NCBI GenBank assembly: GCA_032622095.1
Contig: CP136069.1
Location: 168,138,394-168,202,393 of the forward strand
Source: Siphonodentalium dalli
Lineage: Eukaryota > Mollusca > Scaphopoda > Gadilida > Siphonodentaliidae
Direction: 5' to 3'
Length of the DNA stretch: 64,000 bases
Shown here: positions 34,566 through 45,600 of the stretch, piece after piece
Numbering within the stretch: the stretch's first letter is position 1
How the letters are laid out: each line of letters starts with the position of its first letter
Notes under the pieces: generated by a model
What the model saw: the letters and a program-made list of their open reading frames with translations, nothing else
What the model was told of the DNA's origin: nothing
The model's database searches: none
Program-made: the position numbers and the translations under genes

Positions 34566-35200
34566 GAAAGTGTCAATGACACTGTAGCTAAACTTACTAG
34601 TAGGTAGGAATAATTTAATGGTTGACAGTAAATGGAGGGATGTGGTCTGTAGGGTGTGCCAAAGGATTTAGTGATGCAAAGAATAAATTATAAAAGTCAT
34701 CTACATGTCAATGTCAACATCCATGACAAATTTCATACAGATCAAAGAAACAGATTGGTCTACATGTATAACCCATGCTAATGGATTTTGTAGAAGTATT
34801 TAGTCATACAAAGAGTAAAATCCAAAATGGCCATTGGTGGCCATATATTTTTGCCGAATGACCCTAAAATGACTTGTTCCCATCAAGATGTCACCCCGAT
34901 GATCCATATGAAGTTTGGTGATGATCAGATCAGGGATGTGGTATGTAGGGTGTGTCAAAGTATTTAGTGATGCAAAGAGTAAAATCCAATATGGCTGCCG
35001 GCGGCCATGTTTTTTGCCGAATGATCCTAAAATGACTCGTTCCCATCTACATGTAAATGTCAACATTCAGAAATTATTTATGATGATCAGACAAACAGTA
35101 CGGCCTGTAGCCCGCGCCAATGGATTCAAATTGGAAATCCAAGATGGCCACCAGCAGCCATGTTTTTTGGCCGAATGACCCCAAAATAACTCAGGTAAAA
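34566..35200 (-). mobile_element. 160 bp-unit element, copy 2 (right end missing)
   Basis: Starts GAAAGTGTCAATGACACTGT, the reverse complement of the end found at 51287-51307, then several units with 'aaaatgactcgttcccatc' and 'ccaagatggccaccagcagc'. The palindromic AGCTCAAAC end is absent. Confidence 0.8.
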
Positions 35201-35488
35201 ATAAATTGTACTAAACTCGAACTCGAACTTCCTCTGTATACGGCAAAGCATTATAGCGGTAAAACGATACGAAATACAGAGAGTACGTTCTTGCCCATAG
35301 ATACACATACCAACTATGATTCAGATCAAGCTACCCTAACTGGAGTTATCGGTCGATTCATTACATAATAGGGTGCATTTAAAATTTAAAAAAATCGCAG
35401 TTTACCTATTCTTCAAACCTGACGTGCCTGGCCACTGCCGCACTTTCCGCGCTTTTCGCGGCCGCGCCGCACCATGTGAAGTTAATAA

Positions 35489-35556
<68 letters not shown>

Positions 35557-36230
35557 ATCTCTCCCTCGCGCGCGCGGCAGTTAATAAGTTTTGCATGTGT
35601 TAGTGCGTTTGCATCGGTCTATCACAGAGAAGCTTATGTAATTACGAACCTTCAAAGGTGACAGAGAAAATATGCTTTATAACTCGTTCATGCAGCGAAG
35701 GCGGCGAACCTTCGATAGCATTCTCTGACTACAATGATAGTCGCGTGTGCTTCAAGAAATGTTCTTGTCTTCTCTGTCTAGAGGTAAATGGCATATGTTT
35801 TATCGAGCAATTTTGAGAATTCGATTACAGGTCTTAATATACCAATTTTTAAAGGGGCATCAGTAAACTATAGTGTGGTTCGAAAAGCCTCGAGAACATT
35901 CGAGTTATCGAAATAATTAAATAAAAACCTATAAGGAAAAAAAAAGAAAAAAAGGAAGAGTTTAAGTGATATAATCACTTACAAAACTATAGGAAAGGGA
36001 CGTGAAATAAACCCTGAGGAGTCATACGCCCTTAGAGGAGGCACAAAACCATGGGGAGGTGTACCTCTACTTGAAGGTGCAATAACCAGTATGCTGCTGA
36101 GACTATAGGCTCACGAGTCTGACTTTAAAAAAAACATACCAACTGCCATATCCCTCATATATTTGCAAAATTGGCTATCCTGCCCAAGATATCGTATGTA
36201 CAATGATGTGTCTTATTGCCCGGGAAATTC
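35201..36230. repeat. (AT)n microsatellite and flanks; no gene
   Basis: About 30 AT dinucleotides at 35493-35552, preceded by a GC-rich stretch ('cgcttttcgcggccgcgccg', 35450-35470) and followed by CTCTATCTCTCCCTCGCGCG. The rest to 36230 shows nothing I can name. Confidence 0.8.
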
Positions 36231-37430
36231 CCTATCTTCAAAACGGGTCGTCAACTTGGATGTCCGTCTAATATCCACATTATGTCTACAAAAATTGTCA
36301 AATCAACAAAACAGGTAAACAAATCGGACCAACCTGTTTTTTAACTCAATTAAGATTGTGTTGAAGATCCATATACCCAATATGAATGGCATCGGTTGAC
36401 ATTTGTTCTAGTTTTCGGACGAACGGTCATACAATTGGTACAAGTAGACAAACAAAGGGCCGTAACTCAGGTAAAATAAATCGTACAAACCGGGTAGTCG
36501 AACTCGGTCGTGATATTGTTGTGAATAACAACATATCAAATATGAATGTAATCGGTTGACATTTGTTCAAGTTTTTACAATAACGGTCATAAAATTGCTT
36601 TAAAGGTACTCAATCCGATCAGAGGGTCCCCATCTCAACAGATTCCAACAACAACAATCCGATCAGAGGGTCCTATATTACTATTTCTTTGGCTTTGGGG
36701 TTAAACAAATATTTGATTCCAGTCGAGGAACCCATCAAACAAAGCTCAGAGTTATTAGATATTGATTTTTGAAATTTGTTATTTTCTCGAGATGGGTACT
36801 AATAATTGCACTTAACTTCGAAAATGCTCGAGATGTGTACACCAAAACACTATTCAAACAGACAAGGATGGATAACTCTAAAATCAAGTGGTAATCATAA
36901 CGCAATTTTAACTTTGTTCTGGGACAGAACGAATAGAAATAACGAAACTTCAAATATCGATATCTGATCACCCTGAGCGTTGATTGGTAGGTTCCTCGAC
37001 TCGAATCAATTATTTTTTTTACCCCCAAAGCCAAAGAAATAGTAATATAGGACCCTCTGATCGGATTGAGTACCTTTAAATAGACAAACTATACATATAA
37101 GGGCCGTAACTCAGAAAAAAGGATTGGACAGATCTGTTTTACGAACTCGTTCGAGATATTGTTTTGAAAGATCCTTTTGTCTGAGTTCGAGATATTCTTG
37201 TAAAATGTCCATATACCAAATATGAATGAAATTGGTTAATGATTGTTGAAGTTATCGCACTAACCGACCGGAAATTGCTAAACAAAAACAAAAACTAAGG
37301 GCCGTAACTCAGATCCATGTACGAAATATGAGTGAAATTGATTGAAGTTTGTACAAGTTATCGTGCTAACAGACATCGAATTTCTATAGAAACACGTGGC
37401 ATAACTATGGAAAGAAATTCGGGCCGGACC
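36231..37430 (+). repeat. Degenerate 'gggccgtaactca' units, interrupted by a MITE
   Basis: Words 'gggccgtaactcag', 'aaatatgaatg', 'atcggttgacatttgttcaa' and 'aacggtcataaaattg' recur before (36370-36600) and after (37080-37400) the MITE. An older unit at 36428 ('cggtcatacaattggtac') approximates the empty site. Confidence 0.75.
36600..37079. mobile_element. TTAA-flanked MITE, copy 3
   Basis: The element at 36604-37075 (472 bp) has ends AGGTACTCAATCCGATCAGA and TGATCGGATTGAGTACCT and TTAA on both sides. It carries an extra internal copy of 'ccgatcagagggtcc' near the left end, as copies 1 and 5 do near their right end, so it is inserted in the opposite orientation to those. Confidence 0.9.
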
Positions 37431-37985
37431 CGATTTTTTGTGCACAGCTGTCCCACATGACAATTAACTCACATACCAAAAATTGTTAGAATCCATCAAT
37501 AAATAGAGAATATCTATTGGTGACAAAACATTTATATCCAACCAAAAAGTCAGTTGGCACATGACTCAACTCGAGATAAGAGCAAATGTGTATACCAAAG
37601 CACAGCCATGGTAATGAAATTGTGCGTATAAAATAGTTACATTTTTTCAGACAGATTGGTTGAGGGATAAAGGGGATAACAACATAGTATGTTTACCAAA
37701 AAAATAAGTTGATCACATATTACATAATGCACTCTGTTAATACATTTCGTATATAATTGCGACTCATTGGATATCTATATATCACCACCGTGACCACTGG
37801 TCAAATGGCCTTGCTAATTTGCTTTGGTGGGTCCTGCTGAATTAATATGGTGCTGGTAGGCCAAATTGATGCTGTTAATAAAATGTACCGTTATTTTTAA
37901 TGAGAAAATTAACAAACAGACTGCGTCTTGGCTGTGACGAACTTCTGGAATCTCGCCGTATATTACAAAAATAAGCACAATCAAA
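37431..37985. other. 3' flank of the galactosyltransferase; no separate gene
   Basis: On the minus strand this follows the stop codon. No canonical AATAAA is seen within the first ~120 bases; ATTAAAAATAAC at about 37896-37907 (read on minus) is the closest variant. Confidence 0.4.
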
Positions 37986-39089
37986 TCAATTTTGCCTCCC
38001 AGCCAACCAGACCTTCTCCGTTTCGACGTCGCCCGAAGCACCAAACGCGACCATATCCTTCCGTTCACAATCCGGTTTCGATTTATGAAAGTAGCACCCT
38101 ACTTTTCGTCGCGCGGGTGTGATATGAATCTGATTGATGAGCGTCACTTTGTCTACTTTCGACGGCAATAATCCATACAAATAAACGTCGTCAACCCAGA
38201 AAAATGGCGTTATTCGAGCAGCAGCGAACATGTCTTTAATAATATCTGATGTCATTAGCACGAAAAACCCATTGCAGTATGGGACAGGATAATCAGTGAG
38301 ATTTGTGAATTGGTCATTGTCCACTGCCCACTTCCCAGCCCGCATGATTGGGCTTGTATTATTCCACCGCACCTGACATTGTATAGTCCGCACCATGGTC
38401 CTGAACTTCGGCAGAATGTCCTTTACCACCTTGAATATATCGTCAAACATATCGTCGTCAACTTTCATAACGAGCGTAGAATTTTGACAAAACTCGCTTA
38501 TCCACCTGTACACCAACACACCTTTGTTGGTAAGATTTTTATAAGTATCCAGAAATGAACTCTGCACCATATCGCCGTGTTTCTTGCTCTCCTCGGCAAT
38601 TTCTCTCACCAACCTCCTATTCTTTGTGACGCCAACAAAGAACACAACACGTGTTGTTAACATTTCAAACAAACGCGGGTCTGCCCAGGTCTCTCTCATT
38701 AGATTCCTTCTGACTTTATTCTCTAACGACGTGTGAACAACTATGAGCACATCCACGTTAGACACATTCTTACAAATATTAGGATTGTTTAGAAGATATG
38801 GCGAGCCCAAGGTTACAGGATACGGTGTCCTTATAGTCGAGCCATTAATGGTCAAAACATTTCCTCTGACCACAATTTTCTCGGGCGAAGGCGTTGTTGT
38901 TGTTGTTGTTGATATTTCTTCGCCAGCACAACGACACACTGTAATACATCGACTATAGCGCATGTGAGAGTTGTCATGCAATACTAGCCAATTTGGTATG
39001 TTGGTCAGAAGGAGAAGTCCGATGGCTAAGAAGAACAATTGCATGACCGTTAATGTTATGCGTTGATCACGGTGGAACAATCTGCGCAT
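37986..39089 (-). CDS. Beta-1,3-galactosyltransferase-like protein (GT31), single exon
   Basis: A Golgi type II membrane glycosyltransferase of the Galactosyl_T (GT31) family, which transfers galactose, GlcNAc or GalNAc from a UDP-sugar in beta-1,3 linkage; the exact donor is unknown. From the ATG at 39089 it has 367 codons. Residues 11-35 form a signal anchor, followed by a Thr-rich stem (about 61-66) and a catalytic domain. Visible family motifs are RRNLMRETW (127-135), FLDTYKNLT (179-187), the DxD-type KVDDDMF (metal/UDP binding, about 210-216), YCNGF (271-275) and WVDDVY (298-303). Several N-glycosylation sites (NGS, NVS, NLT, NST, NTS) occur. Length is normal for the family. The frame stays open upstream of this ATG without another ATG; a pyrimidine-rich stretch plus CCCACAG ending at 39131 on the minus strand looks like a splice acceptor, so a 5' exon may exist. 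Confidence 0.93.
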   Translation of the reverse strand: MRRLFHRDQRITLTVMQLFFLAIGLLLLTNIPNWLVLHDNSHMRYSRCITVCRCAGEEISTTTTTTPSPEKIVVRGNVLTINGSTIRTPYPVTLGSPYLLNNPNICKNVSNVDVLIVVHTSLENKVRRNLMRETWADPRLFEMLTTRVVFFVGVTKNRRLVREIAEESKKHGDMVQSSFLDTYKNLTNKGVLVYRWISEFCQNSTLVMKVDDDMFDDIFKVVKDILPKFRTMVRTIQCQVRWNNTSPIMRAGKWAVDNDQFTNLTDYPVPYCNGFFVLMTSDIIKDMFAAARITPFFWVDDVYLYGLLPSKVDKVTLINQIHITPARRKVGCYFHKSKPDCERKDMVAFGASGDVETEKVWLAGRQN

Positions 39090-39130
39090 GTCAAGTTCTG
39101 TCACAGTATATTTGTTCCCAGTGGCTCCCC

Positions 39131-39150
39131 CTGTGGGTGAGAAAACAATT
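39131..39150 (-). other. Possible splice acceptor before the galactosyltransferase ATG
   Basis: Read on the minus strand, TTGTTTTCTCACCCACAG ends at 39131, 42 bases before the chosen ATG. The frame downstream is open through it, so it may join a non-coding or coding upstream exon. Not proven. Confidence 0.4.
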
Positions 39151-40165
39151 CCTTTTTAATAAAACGAAAATTAGACAGTCAACGTTTTATGCCACATAAA
39201 TTACCCCCGCGTCATGACGTTGGCAATTACCACTATAAGGAGAAAATAATACAGTTGTCAAAGAACATGCCCACCAATAGGCATATAAACATAGGGAGGG
39301 GTCTTGCATTTCAGTCAAATGGAGATGGCCACAATAAGCCATTGGCTTAATGACAAACCCCTTTCCCATTTTATCTTGGTGTAAACAGTATTTATTCCAT
39401 ATTATTCGTATATTACAAAAACAAGACAAAGATTAATAGTGATGACATGAAGGGGATTCGACAACAAGCTTTAAGATTTTATCTTCGATATGCTGCATGC
39501 ATGTTTGTCTATTTTGAATGTATATAATTATATTGGGATGAAATATGATTAATGACGCGCCCCATTCGTGAATTTTCAAAAAAATCGCAATTTTAAATAA
39601 TCAATTTGAAGGGAAAAATCTTTACCCTTTATAACCAATGTATGATATAGTATTACAACACGTGTTAACTCTCACAATATGAGAGATATGTTCGAATTAT
39701 GAAAAAAGTGGTTTTAATCAAATTTAAAAAAAATGAATTTTTTGTTTCATGTTGTTCGATAGACAGTTTGACAGGACATATTAAAAAAAAACACTGCATT
39801 ATCTAACCTATGAAACCAACTAGTGTGTGCAGTCGGGCTACGATCTGAAATCATGACTGTCTGCGAGAAAATAAATAAAACATTTTTCTTTGCATATTTG
39901 AGTTACTTTGCAGCCATTTACGGGACTATTTTTATCGGGTAAAGGACCAAAACAACATAAAACAACATAAATACTAATCAACCAAGTTTTGAATAATCTG
40001 GCTGACATAAACACTCAATAATAATTCATCTTTCCAAACATTATGTAGCTTTATGGTGATTTTTCCTAAATAAAATAGTCCTGCAAATGGCTGCCAAAAA
40101 ACTAAAATATGCAATGACAAATGTTTGAAATTGATATATTTCGAAAAAATCACGAATGGGGCGCC
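39151..40165. other. No gene seen
   Basis: AT-rich. The word 'cacgaatggggcgcc' at 40150 echoes inverted 'gcgccccattcgtg' at 39557-39570, so 39557-40165 may be bounded by a short inverted repeat. No coding frame stands out. Confidence 0.4.
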
Positions 40166-40168
40166 TCC

Positions 40169-40445
40169 TTAAAGATACGGGCGGCGTTGGTGGCGGGTAT
40201 GCTGTTCAAATATCCACCTCCGTCAAAAACCACCATAAACAGAAATAATAGTAAAATATAGACAGACTTTGTTCTTATACCAATCAGAAATATGGCATAA
40301 ACAGTAAGTTATTGTCAAATGTTTTTCCTTTGTTATGTAAACAAAAGCAAAAAACGTTACAGAACCTGGCTTTGTTTAGATCCGGATATGGTAAACATAA
40401 AGATCGTTATTTGTTACTGTCTTCCTGAACTAATCACGCATGATT
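40169..40445 (+). repeat. 'CGGGCGGCGTTGG' repeat family, copy 1 (partial)
   Basis: Shares 'ttaaagatacgggcggcg', 'atatggcataaa', 'aaacgttac' and 'ggatatggtaaac' in order with 42229-42480 and, more diverged, 60562-60790. The right terminus seen at 42750 is not recognisable here. Confidence 0.75.
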
Positions 40446-42228
40446 GTGGTTGTTTTGTTTGTATGACGACAACAGCATGAATAATATGGATACCAATGTC
40501 CTAGTGGGATATATTCTGCAGGTATCGATCATACGCGATGCCAATAATTATTAAAAAAAATAATACATTTACGATTTGAGATAGACGGGATCAGTTGTGA
40601 CTGTGTACGTACATGTACATATGTGGATGTTAATATAAGCAAACTATATATAGGGACTATAACATTGCATAGTAATATACTGACCTATTAATTTTAAACC
40701 CAGAGTGTTTGCCGCCATCCATGGCGTACCACCCCGACGGTGTATACAAACACAGCCATATAGAAGGGAATAATAATTCCTATTAACCGCCAGGGCAGAT
40801 ATATAGCGCACACTATGGCTGAGACAATTTGAGATATCTGCCGCCGCCCCTAAGGCGCGCCATCGGATTATATTAGTTATGGATGGGCTAACACGCGCCG
40901 GCAGGCGATCTCACTGCTCAAGATAGATATTCCCTCCTGTTTGGCTTTTGTAGTAAATCGCCAAATGTATGCGTGACACAATGTGATACATGCATATTTT
41001 TCCCCAGTTATTTTAATTTATCAGACGGTCACCATATCACCAAGTTACAACGACAATATTTCTTCAATCGGATAATGCATCTTAAAAAGCACTTAATCGG
41101 ATAATGCATCTTTAAAAGCACTTAACATTAACAATGATTAGCGCACCACATATAAATGTACATTCATGGCACCGACAAACAAGATTTCATGTTCAACACT
41201 ATGAAAGCGTACTGAAAACATAAAATTCGTAATTATGGTGATCAATCACGCATATAATCCATCGATATACTCAACATCTGCTTATGTATGCATTGCATGA
41301 AATCATTGGTTATGACCAATGACAAATAGAGTGCGTCGCCCCCTGTCATGGATGCGATCAACCAGCATCGTGTGCCTTACGCCGTTGTAGGGACGTGGCA
41401 ACAGTATATACACTGAAAATATTGTTGACTTAACTGTTTGCTCAACAATTTGACTCCTATTTCTTTTTGCTAAATATGACGTGTACCGCCTCCTCTGGTC
41501 TGATCTCACCCTCGCGCGCGCTTCGGCTACTCCATTAGCAACTTTCCTCCATTATGGAGAGCAAATATATATTTTTTGAACATTCAGGGGCGAGTAATTC
41601 GCTTACAAAATTTTCATGGCATCGTTATCGGGGTGACATGTGACCATGCCATGTAAATTTGGTCGCGTTCGGAGATAATTCACTGCAACCTGGTGTGCAA
41701 CCATAAGTGGTAATACGGTGCACCATCTTCGATTTCTTTCAAGCTACAATATGACTTACATGTGGAACAACACTTTTCGCACCTATTCAATTTGAAGCCA
41801 AGTAGTTTGCATATAAAGCACGAAATGGTTGAATTTTCGAAACCTTATCAAACTGAAATGTACAGCAAATTACGAGATACAAAACATTTGAGTTTATGTC
41901 GACCAATTTGATCAGAATTATTTGGTGTCTAGCAATGGTTTTGGTATATCGACACCATGGCAAATCAATGTACATGTACATAGATGCGTGGATTAGAGGT
42001 TAAAGCGTATATCGTAGCCATTTAACAATATAGAACGAAATCGCTGTTCATTTGACATGTCATATATAATTGAATAGATGTATATTGTGTGTGTATGTAA
42101 ATGGGGAAAAAAACATTACTGCTATTGTATTGTGTTTATTTCAGGCAAGATATGCCCATATATAGTCATAATCCAACATATATTTACAAATTTTCGATAT
42201 ACTATATAGGTATGATTTCTTTACATAA
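40446..42228. other. No gene seen
   Basis: A short tandem pair 'aatcggataatgcatctt' at about 41066 and 41096. The 68-codon frame at 41303-41509 has no domain. Otherwise nothing supported. Confidence 0.5.
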
Positions 42229-42751
42229 GTTAAAGATACGGGCGGCGTTGGTGGTGGGTATGCTGTTAAAATAATCACATCCGTCCAAAACCGCCATAAA
42301 CAGAAGGATTAGTAAAAATATAGAGCCTTTGTTCTTATGTCAATCAGAAATATGGCATAAAAAGTATGTTATTGTCATTTCCCCCTTTTGTTGTGTAAAC
42401 GAAAGCAAAAACGTTACGTTTCCTGGTTTTTTTTATGTCCGGATATGGTAAACACAAAGAGCGTTATTTGTTAAGGTTTTCCTGATATGGAAATAATAAA
42501 GAGCGTTTATATCATTTGTGTGTGTTAACCAATATAATTGCACTGTGTTATATAAACAGAAGCACAACTTCTGTAACACGAGCAGTCTCTTGTTTACGTA
42601 CAACATCGTACGTCTTGACGACAATATACTATCTACGCGCTGATTATGTTTGGCATCGAGCGGAACTGTATATATTTTTGTGTTCCTTCTGTTAATGCCG
42701 ATTTGGACAAATATAAATATTTCTGCAACAAACGCCGCCCGTGCCTTTAGC
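42229..42751. mobile_element. 'CGGGCGGCGTT' inverted-repeat element, copy 2
   Basis: The left end TTAAAGATACGGGCGGCGTT and right end AACGCCGCCCGTGCCTTTAG are inverted repeats with a few mismatches. The interior has 'aataaagagcgtttat' at 42495-42510. About 520 bp, no coding capacity. The target duplication is unclear. Confidence 0.65.
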
Positions 42752-43942
42752 CTCTGGTGTTCCTACTAGCAAGTCCACTCGTCTGCTTACAGTGTTAAAT
42801 GTATTCCAAGCTACATCGACCAACACTTATAATACACATGAAATATTGAGCAACAGTATAAAACTAGGCGGCTATCCGGGTGGATATGCTGATCTATTCG
42901 ACTTGACACTGATATTAACACACAGGGTGGTCAAATGCAGTGGATTTCTGCCACTCATTATTCAGCATCAAAGAAGCATGGAATTCCGTGCTGTCTGTAT
43001 AGGCCAGAAATTCCCACCAGATGATACATTACGTAATACGAACGCCCCGATGCTTGAAGGTTGCTCAATGTGTTGAGCAGATGTTTCTGCATTGGAACGC
43101 CGGGCTTTATTAGCTTCCGTTTTGTGTCTGTCTTTCATGAAAGTTATCCGACCTCCTGATATTTTAATTATCACATAAGAAACTAGATCGCACTATCGAC
43201 TTCAAATTAGCCTTCTCAAATTAAATTATATTGTGTATATATGTCACAAGTTAACTTTTGTATATGTATATACATGTATTGTACAATAATGGTCCCCATA
43301 TTTGGAGGAATAAATATCTCTCTCGTGGTATGGCATTACACCTGAATGGTAAGCCCTAATGAATTAAACCAAACGGATCAGATTAATGGCAATGACATAT
43401 AACAGGCAAGTATATTATTTATATTCTAAATACTGTTCATATATTATAATGTATCATTTGAAAATTTATGATGTAAGTCATGCATGTTCATAAAAGTAAT
43501 ATATGTTATCTTAATATCTATGTATTATTGGTCGATAAGATTAAACAAATTGAATTGACCGGTGGAATAGAAAGTAGATTGCAGGACTGGGAAGTATATC
43601 ATATATAGGCAAATTTGAGAACGTTCTAAACATTCATAAAATGGCAGTTAAAACAGTTTTTAAAAAACTCTTGCCAGTGTGACTCCCACCCCCCACCCCC
43701 ATATTGCGTGCAAACAACAGTCGCTATCTTGGAACAGCATACCACAACTATAAGCACTGATCTCAGGTTATAATATGAAAGGATCAATTGTATTAATGCC
43801 ATACTGACTAATATTATTGACAAAATGAATGCTGTTCCAGCGTAACACAACACAGCCGACCCATAACTATAATTATACAGTATTTCTCGCATTGTCGTTT
43901 ATTTGTATGCCGTGGTAATGGGTGGCTGAACACAACAGTCAG
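42752..43942. other. No gene seen
   Basis: A 111-codon plus frame (42741-43076) starts inside the preceding element and has no domain. AT-rich remainder. Confidence 0.5.
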
Positions 43943-43985
43943 TTAAAGGTACTCAATCCGAATTAACGCTCGCAAATATGTCGAT

Positions 43986-44034
<49 letters not shown>

Positions 44035-44814
44035 CTTTATTAACCTCCATTAACGGAGATCATACATCAATACATTGTATGTGTTGTATAAACGAATTGG
44101 AGCGTTTTGTACACATAAAGGTGAGAGTGGTATTTACAAACATTATTTAGTATATATACAAACAACATTTGAGCATAGAAAATGGCGGCAAAAAGTAACA
44201 ACACTGAATTCCAGTACATTACAGCCGTATGAGCCGTATGGTCTATGTACCATATTAGAGTTTGATCACATATAGATAAGGAAAGTGTATATCGCATGCG
44301 TATAGATGTTGATCTTATGTTCACTAAGCCATGCTCCTTTTCACCCTCAAACATTTTAATGTCAACAAGACTTGCTTTTCTGGCAGGCAGCAAGCACACG
44401 CAAGCAATCGGATATAGTCTTAACGGGCATTGTTTCGTAAAAGTTGGCATCCTTTGTACATGAATTTCGCGGCGAATGTGAGAATATCTCCCCAAGCATT
44501 GATGACAACGAGTGGAGGAACGAAGGCTGTGCCGCCGATTAGGAAGTCACATAGATGGTTTTGCGAGAGTGAATCGAGAAACATAAAACATTCTACCCCA
44601 AAGAAGTCAATGGTGATTGACCAGAAACTGTATCTCAATTGATGCATGGCTGGCACATTACATGTAAATAATACATGTTCAATTTCTTTGTGATACGTTG
44701 ATCTGCAGGCACCGCAATTCGAGTTGTTATTGAACATCGATCTGGCTTTTCAAAAAATGTTGTTGTTGGAATCGGATGATATGGGGACCATCGAATCGGA
44801 TTGAGTACCTTTAA
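43943..44814. mobile_element. TTAA MITE, copy 4, split by a LINE fragment
   Basis: The left remnant begins AGGTACTCAATCCGAATTAA after TTAA (43943-43946). The right remnant (about 44748-44810) ends TCGGATTGAGTACCT before TTAA (44811-44814). The inserted 43988-44745 is explained by the LINE fragment and its (TA)n tail. Confidence 0.75.
43988..44745 (-). mobile_element. 5'-truncated non-LTR retrotransposon (LINE) 3' end
   Basis: The minus frame at 44420-44737 reads CGACRSTYHKEIEHVLFTC followed by MHQLR. This Cys-rich C-x2-C-...-H-x4-C pattern is typical of the C-terminal end of LINE reverse-transcriptase proteins. It continues to a stop at 44420, then about 390 bases of presumed 3' UTR, then TTAATAAAGC and a (TA)n run (43988-44033 on plus), i.e. 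a microsatellite 3' tail. Family not determined. Confidence 0.6.
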
Positions 44815-45093
44815 TCTGGGTGGAGGAAATAAACCGGGGATCAATCCACGTTCTTCCTCAGAATATTGCTTCATTGCCGCGAGATATTACACTACTGTGA
44901 TCTCAATGGCGAGGCATGACAATTGTGCCAGTATGACAACTGAAGCGGCATTTCAAAAAATGTTGTTGTTGGAATCGAATGATATGGGGATCATCGCATC
45001 GGATTGAGCACCTTTAAATTGGGTGGAGGTAATAAATCGGGTTCAATCCACGTTCTTCCTCAGAATATTGCTTCAATGCAGCGAGGAATTATG
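44748..45093 (+). repeat. ~205 bp tandem duplication spanning a MITE end
   Basis: The block 'tttcaaaaaatgttgttgtt' to 'tgagtacctttaa' plus its flank 'ggttcaatccacgttcttcc' and 'tcagaatattgctt' appears at 44748-44880 and again at 44952-45085. The duplication therefore happened after the MITE inserted. Confidence 0.85.
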
Positions 45094-45309
45094 ATATGAT
45101 ATTTATTAGCATAAAACACTCATGTGAGCCGTATGCATTACATAATAATAAGACATATAATTTACACATACATAGTTCATATAATAAACTTTCCACATAT
45201 TCATACTACAGTTATACCATGACTTAGTAGAGCTCAATAATATAAGCATGCAAATAAACTGTATGCAGGCCTATGATATCGTGTGGAATAGAAATTAATT
45301 ATTAATTTA
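45094..45309. other. No gene seen
   Basis: AT-rich spacer between the tandem duplication and the second LINE fragment. Confidence 0.4.
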
Positions 45310-45600
45310 TTCATCAACTTCGGGCTTCTTTTCTCATTTCAAAGAATTCTTTGAAAGCTCGACTGATCACATTACTTGTATTTGGTTGGTCGTTTCGCAT
45401 TATGTATATGCATTTTGAGATACTACTGGCCCTTAGAAATTTAGTGATTCATATAGGCCTTTTTCTCAATTTGTCGTATTTGATACAATGGAGAACAAAA
45501 TGCTTCTCGTCTTCCACTGAGTTAGTATTGCACATCTTGAATATCCGATCATTGGCTGGCGTCGGTGGGCGTTTGTGTTGGCCTTTTTCTATTTATTTCA
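45310..45600 (-). pseudogene. LINE C-terminal fragment (second, different element)
   Basis: The minus strand around 45590-45478 encodes PPTPANDRIFKMCNTNSVED followed by EKHFVLHC and YDKLRKRP, then a stop. This matches the pattern R-x-C-x-x-C/N...VEDE-x-H-F-x-x-x-C-x-x-Y-x-x-L-R seen at the C-terminal end of many animal LINE ORF2 proteins. The rest is broken. It differs from the fragment at 44420-44737. Confidence 0.55.

Noticed and set aside
35373-35661. Frames with long Ile-Tyr runs
   Set aside because: Translation of an (AT)n microsatellite.
38310-38558. 82-codon plus frame
   Set aside because: Shadow of the GT31 coding sequence on the opposite strand.
39557-40165. Transposon bounded by inverted 'gcgccccattcgtg'
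   Set aside because: Only about 14 bases match, and no target duplication or second copy was seen, so it is not called as an element.
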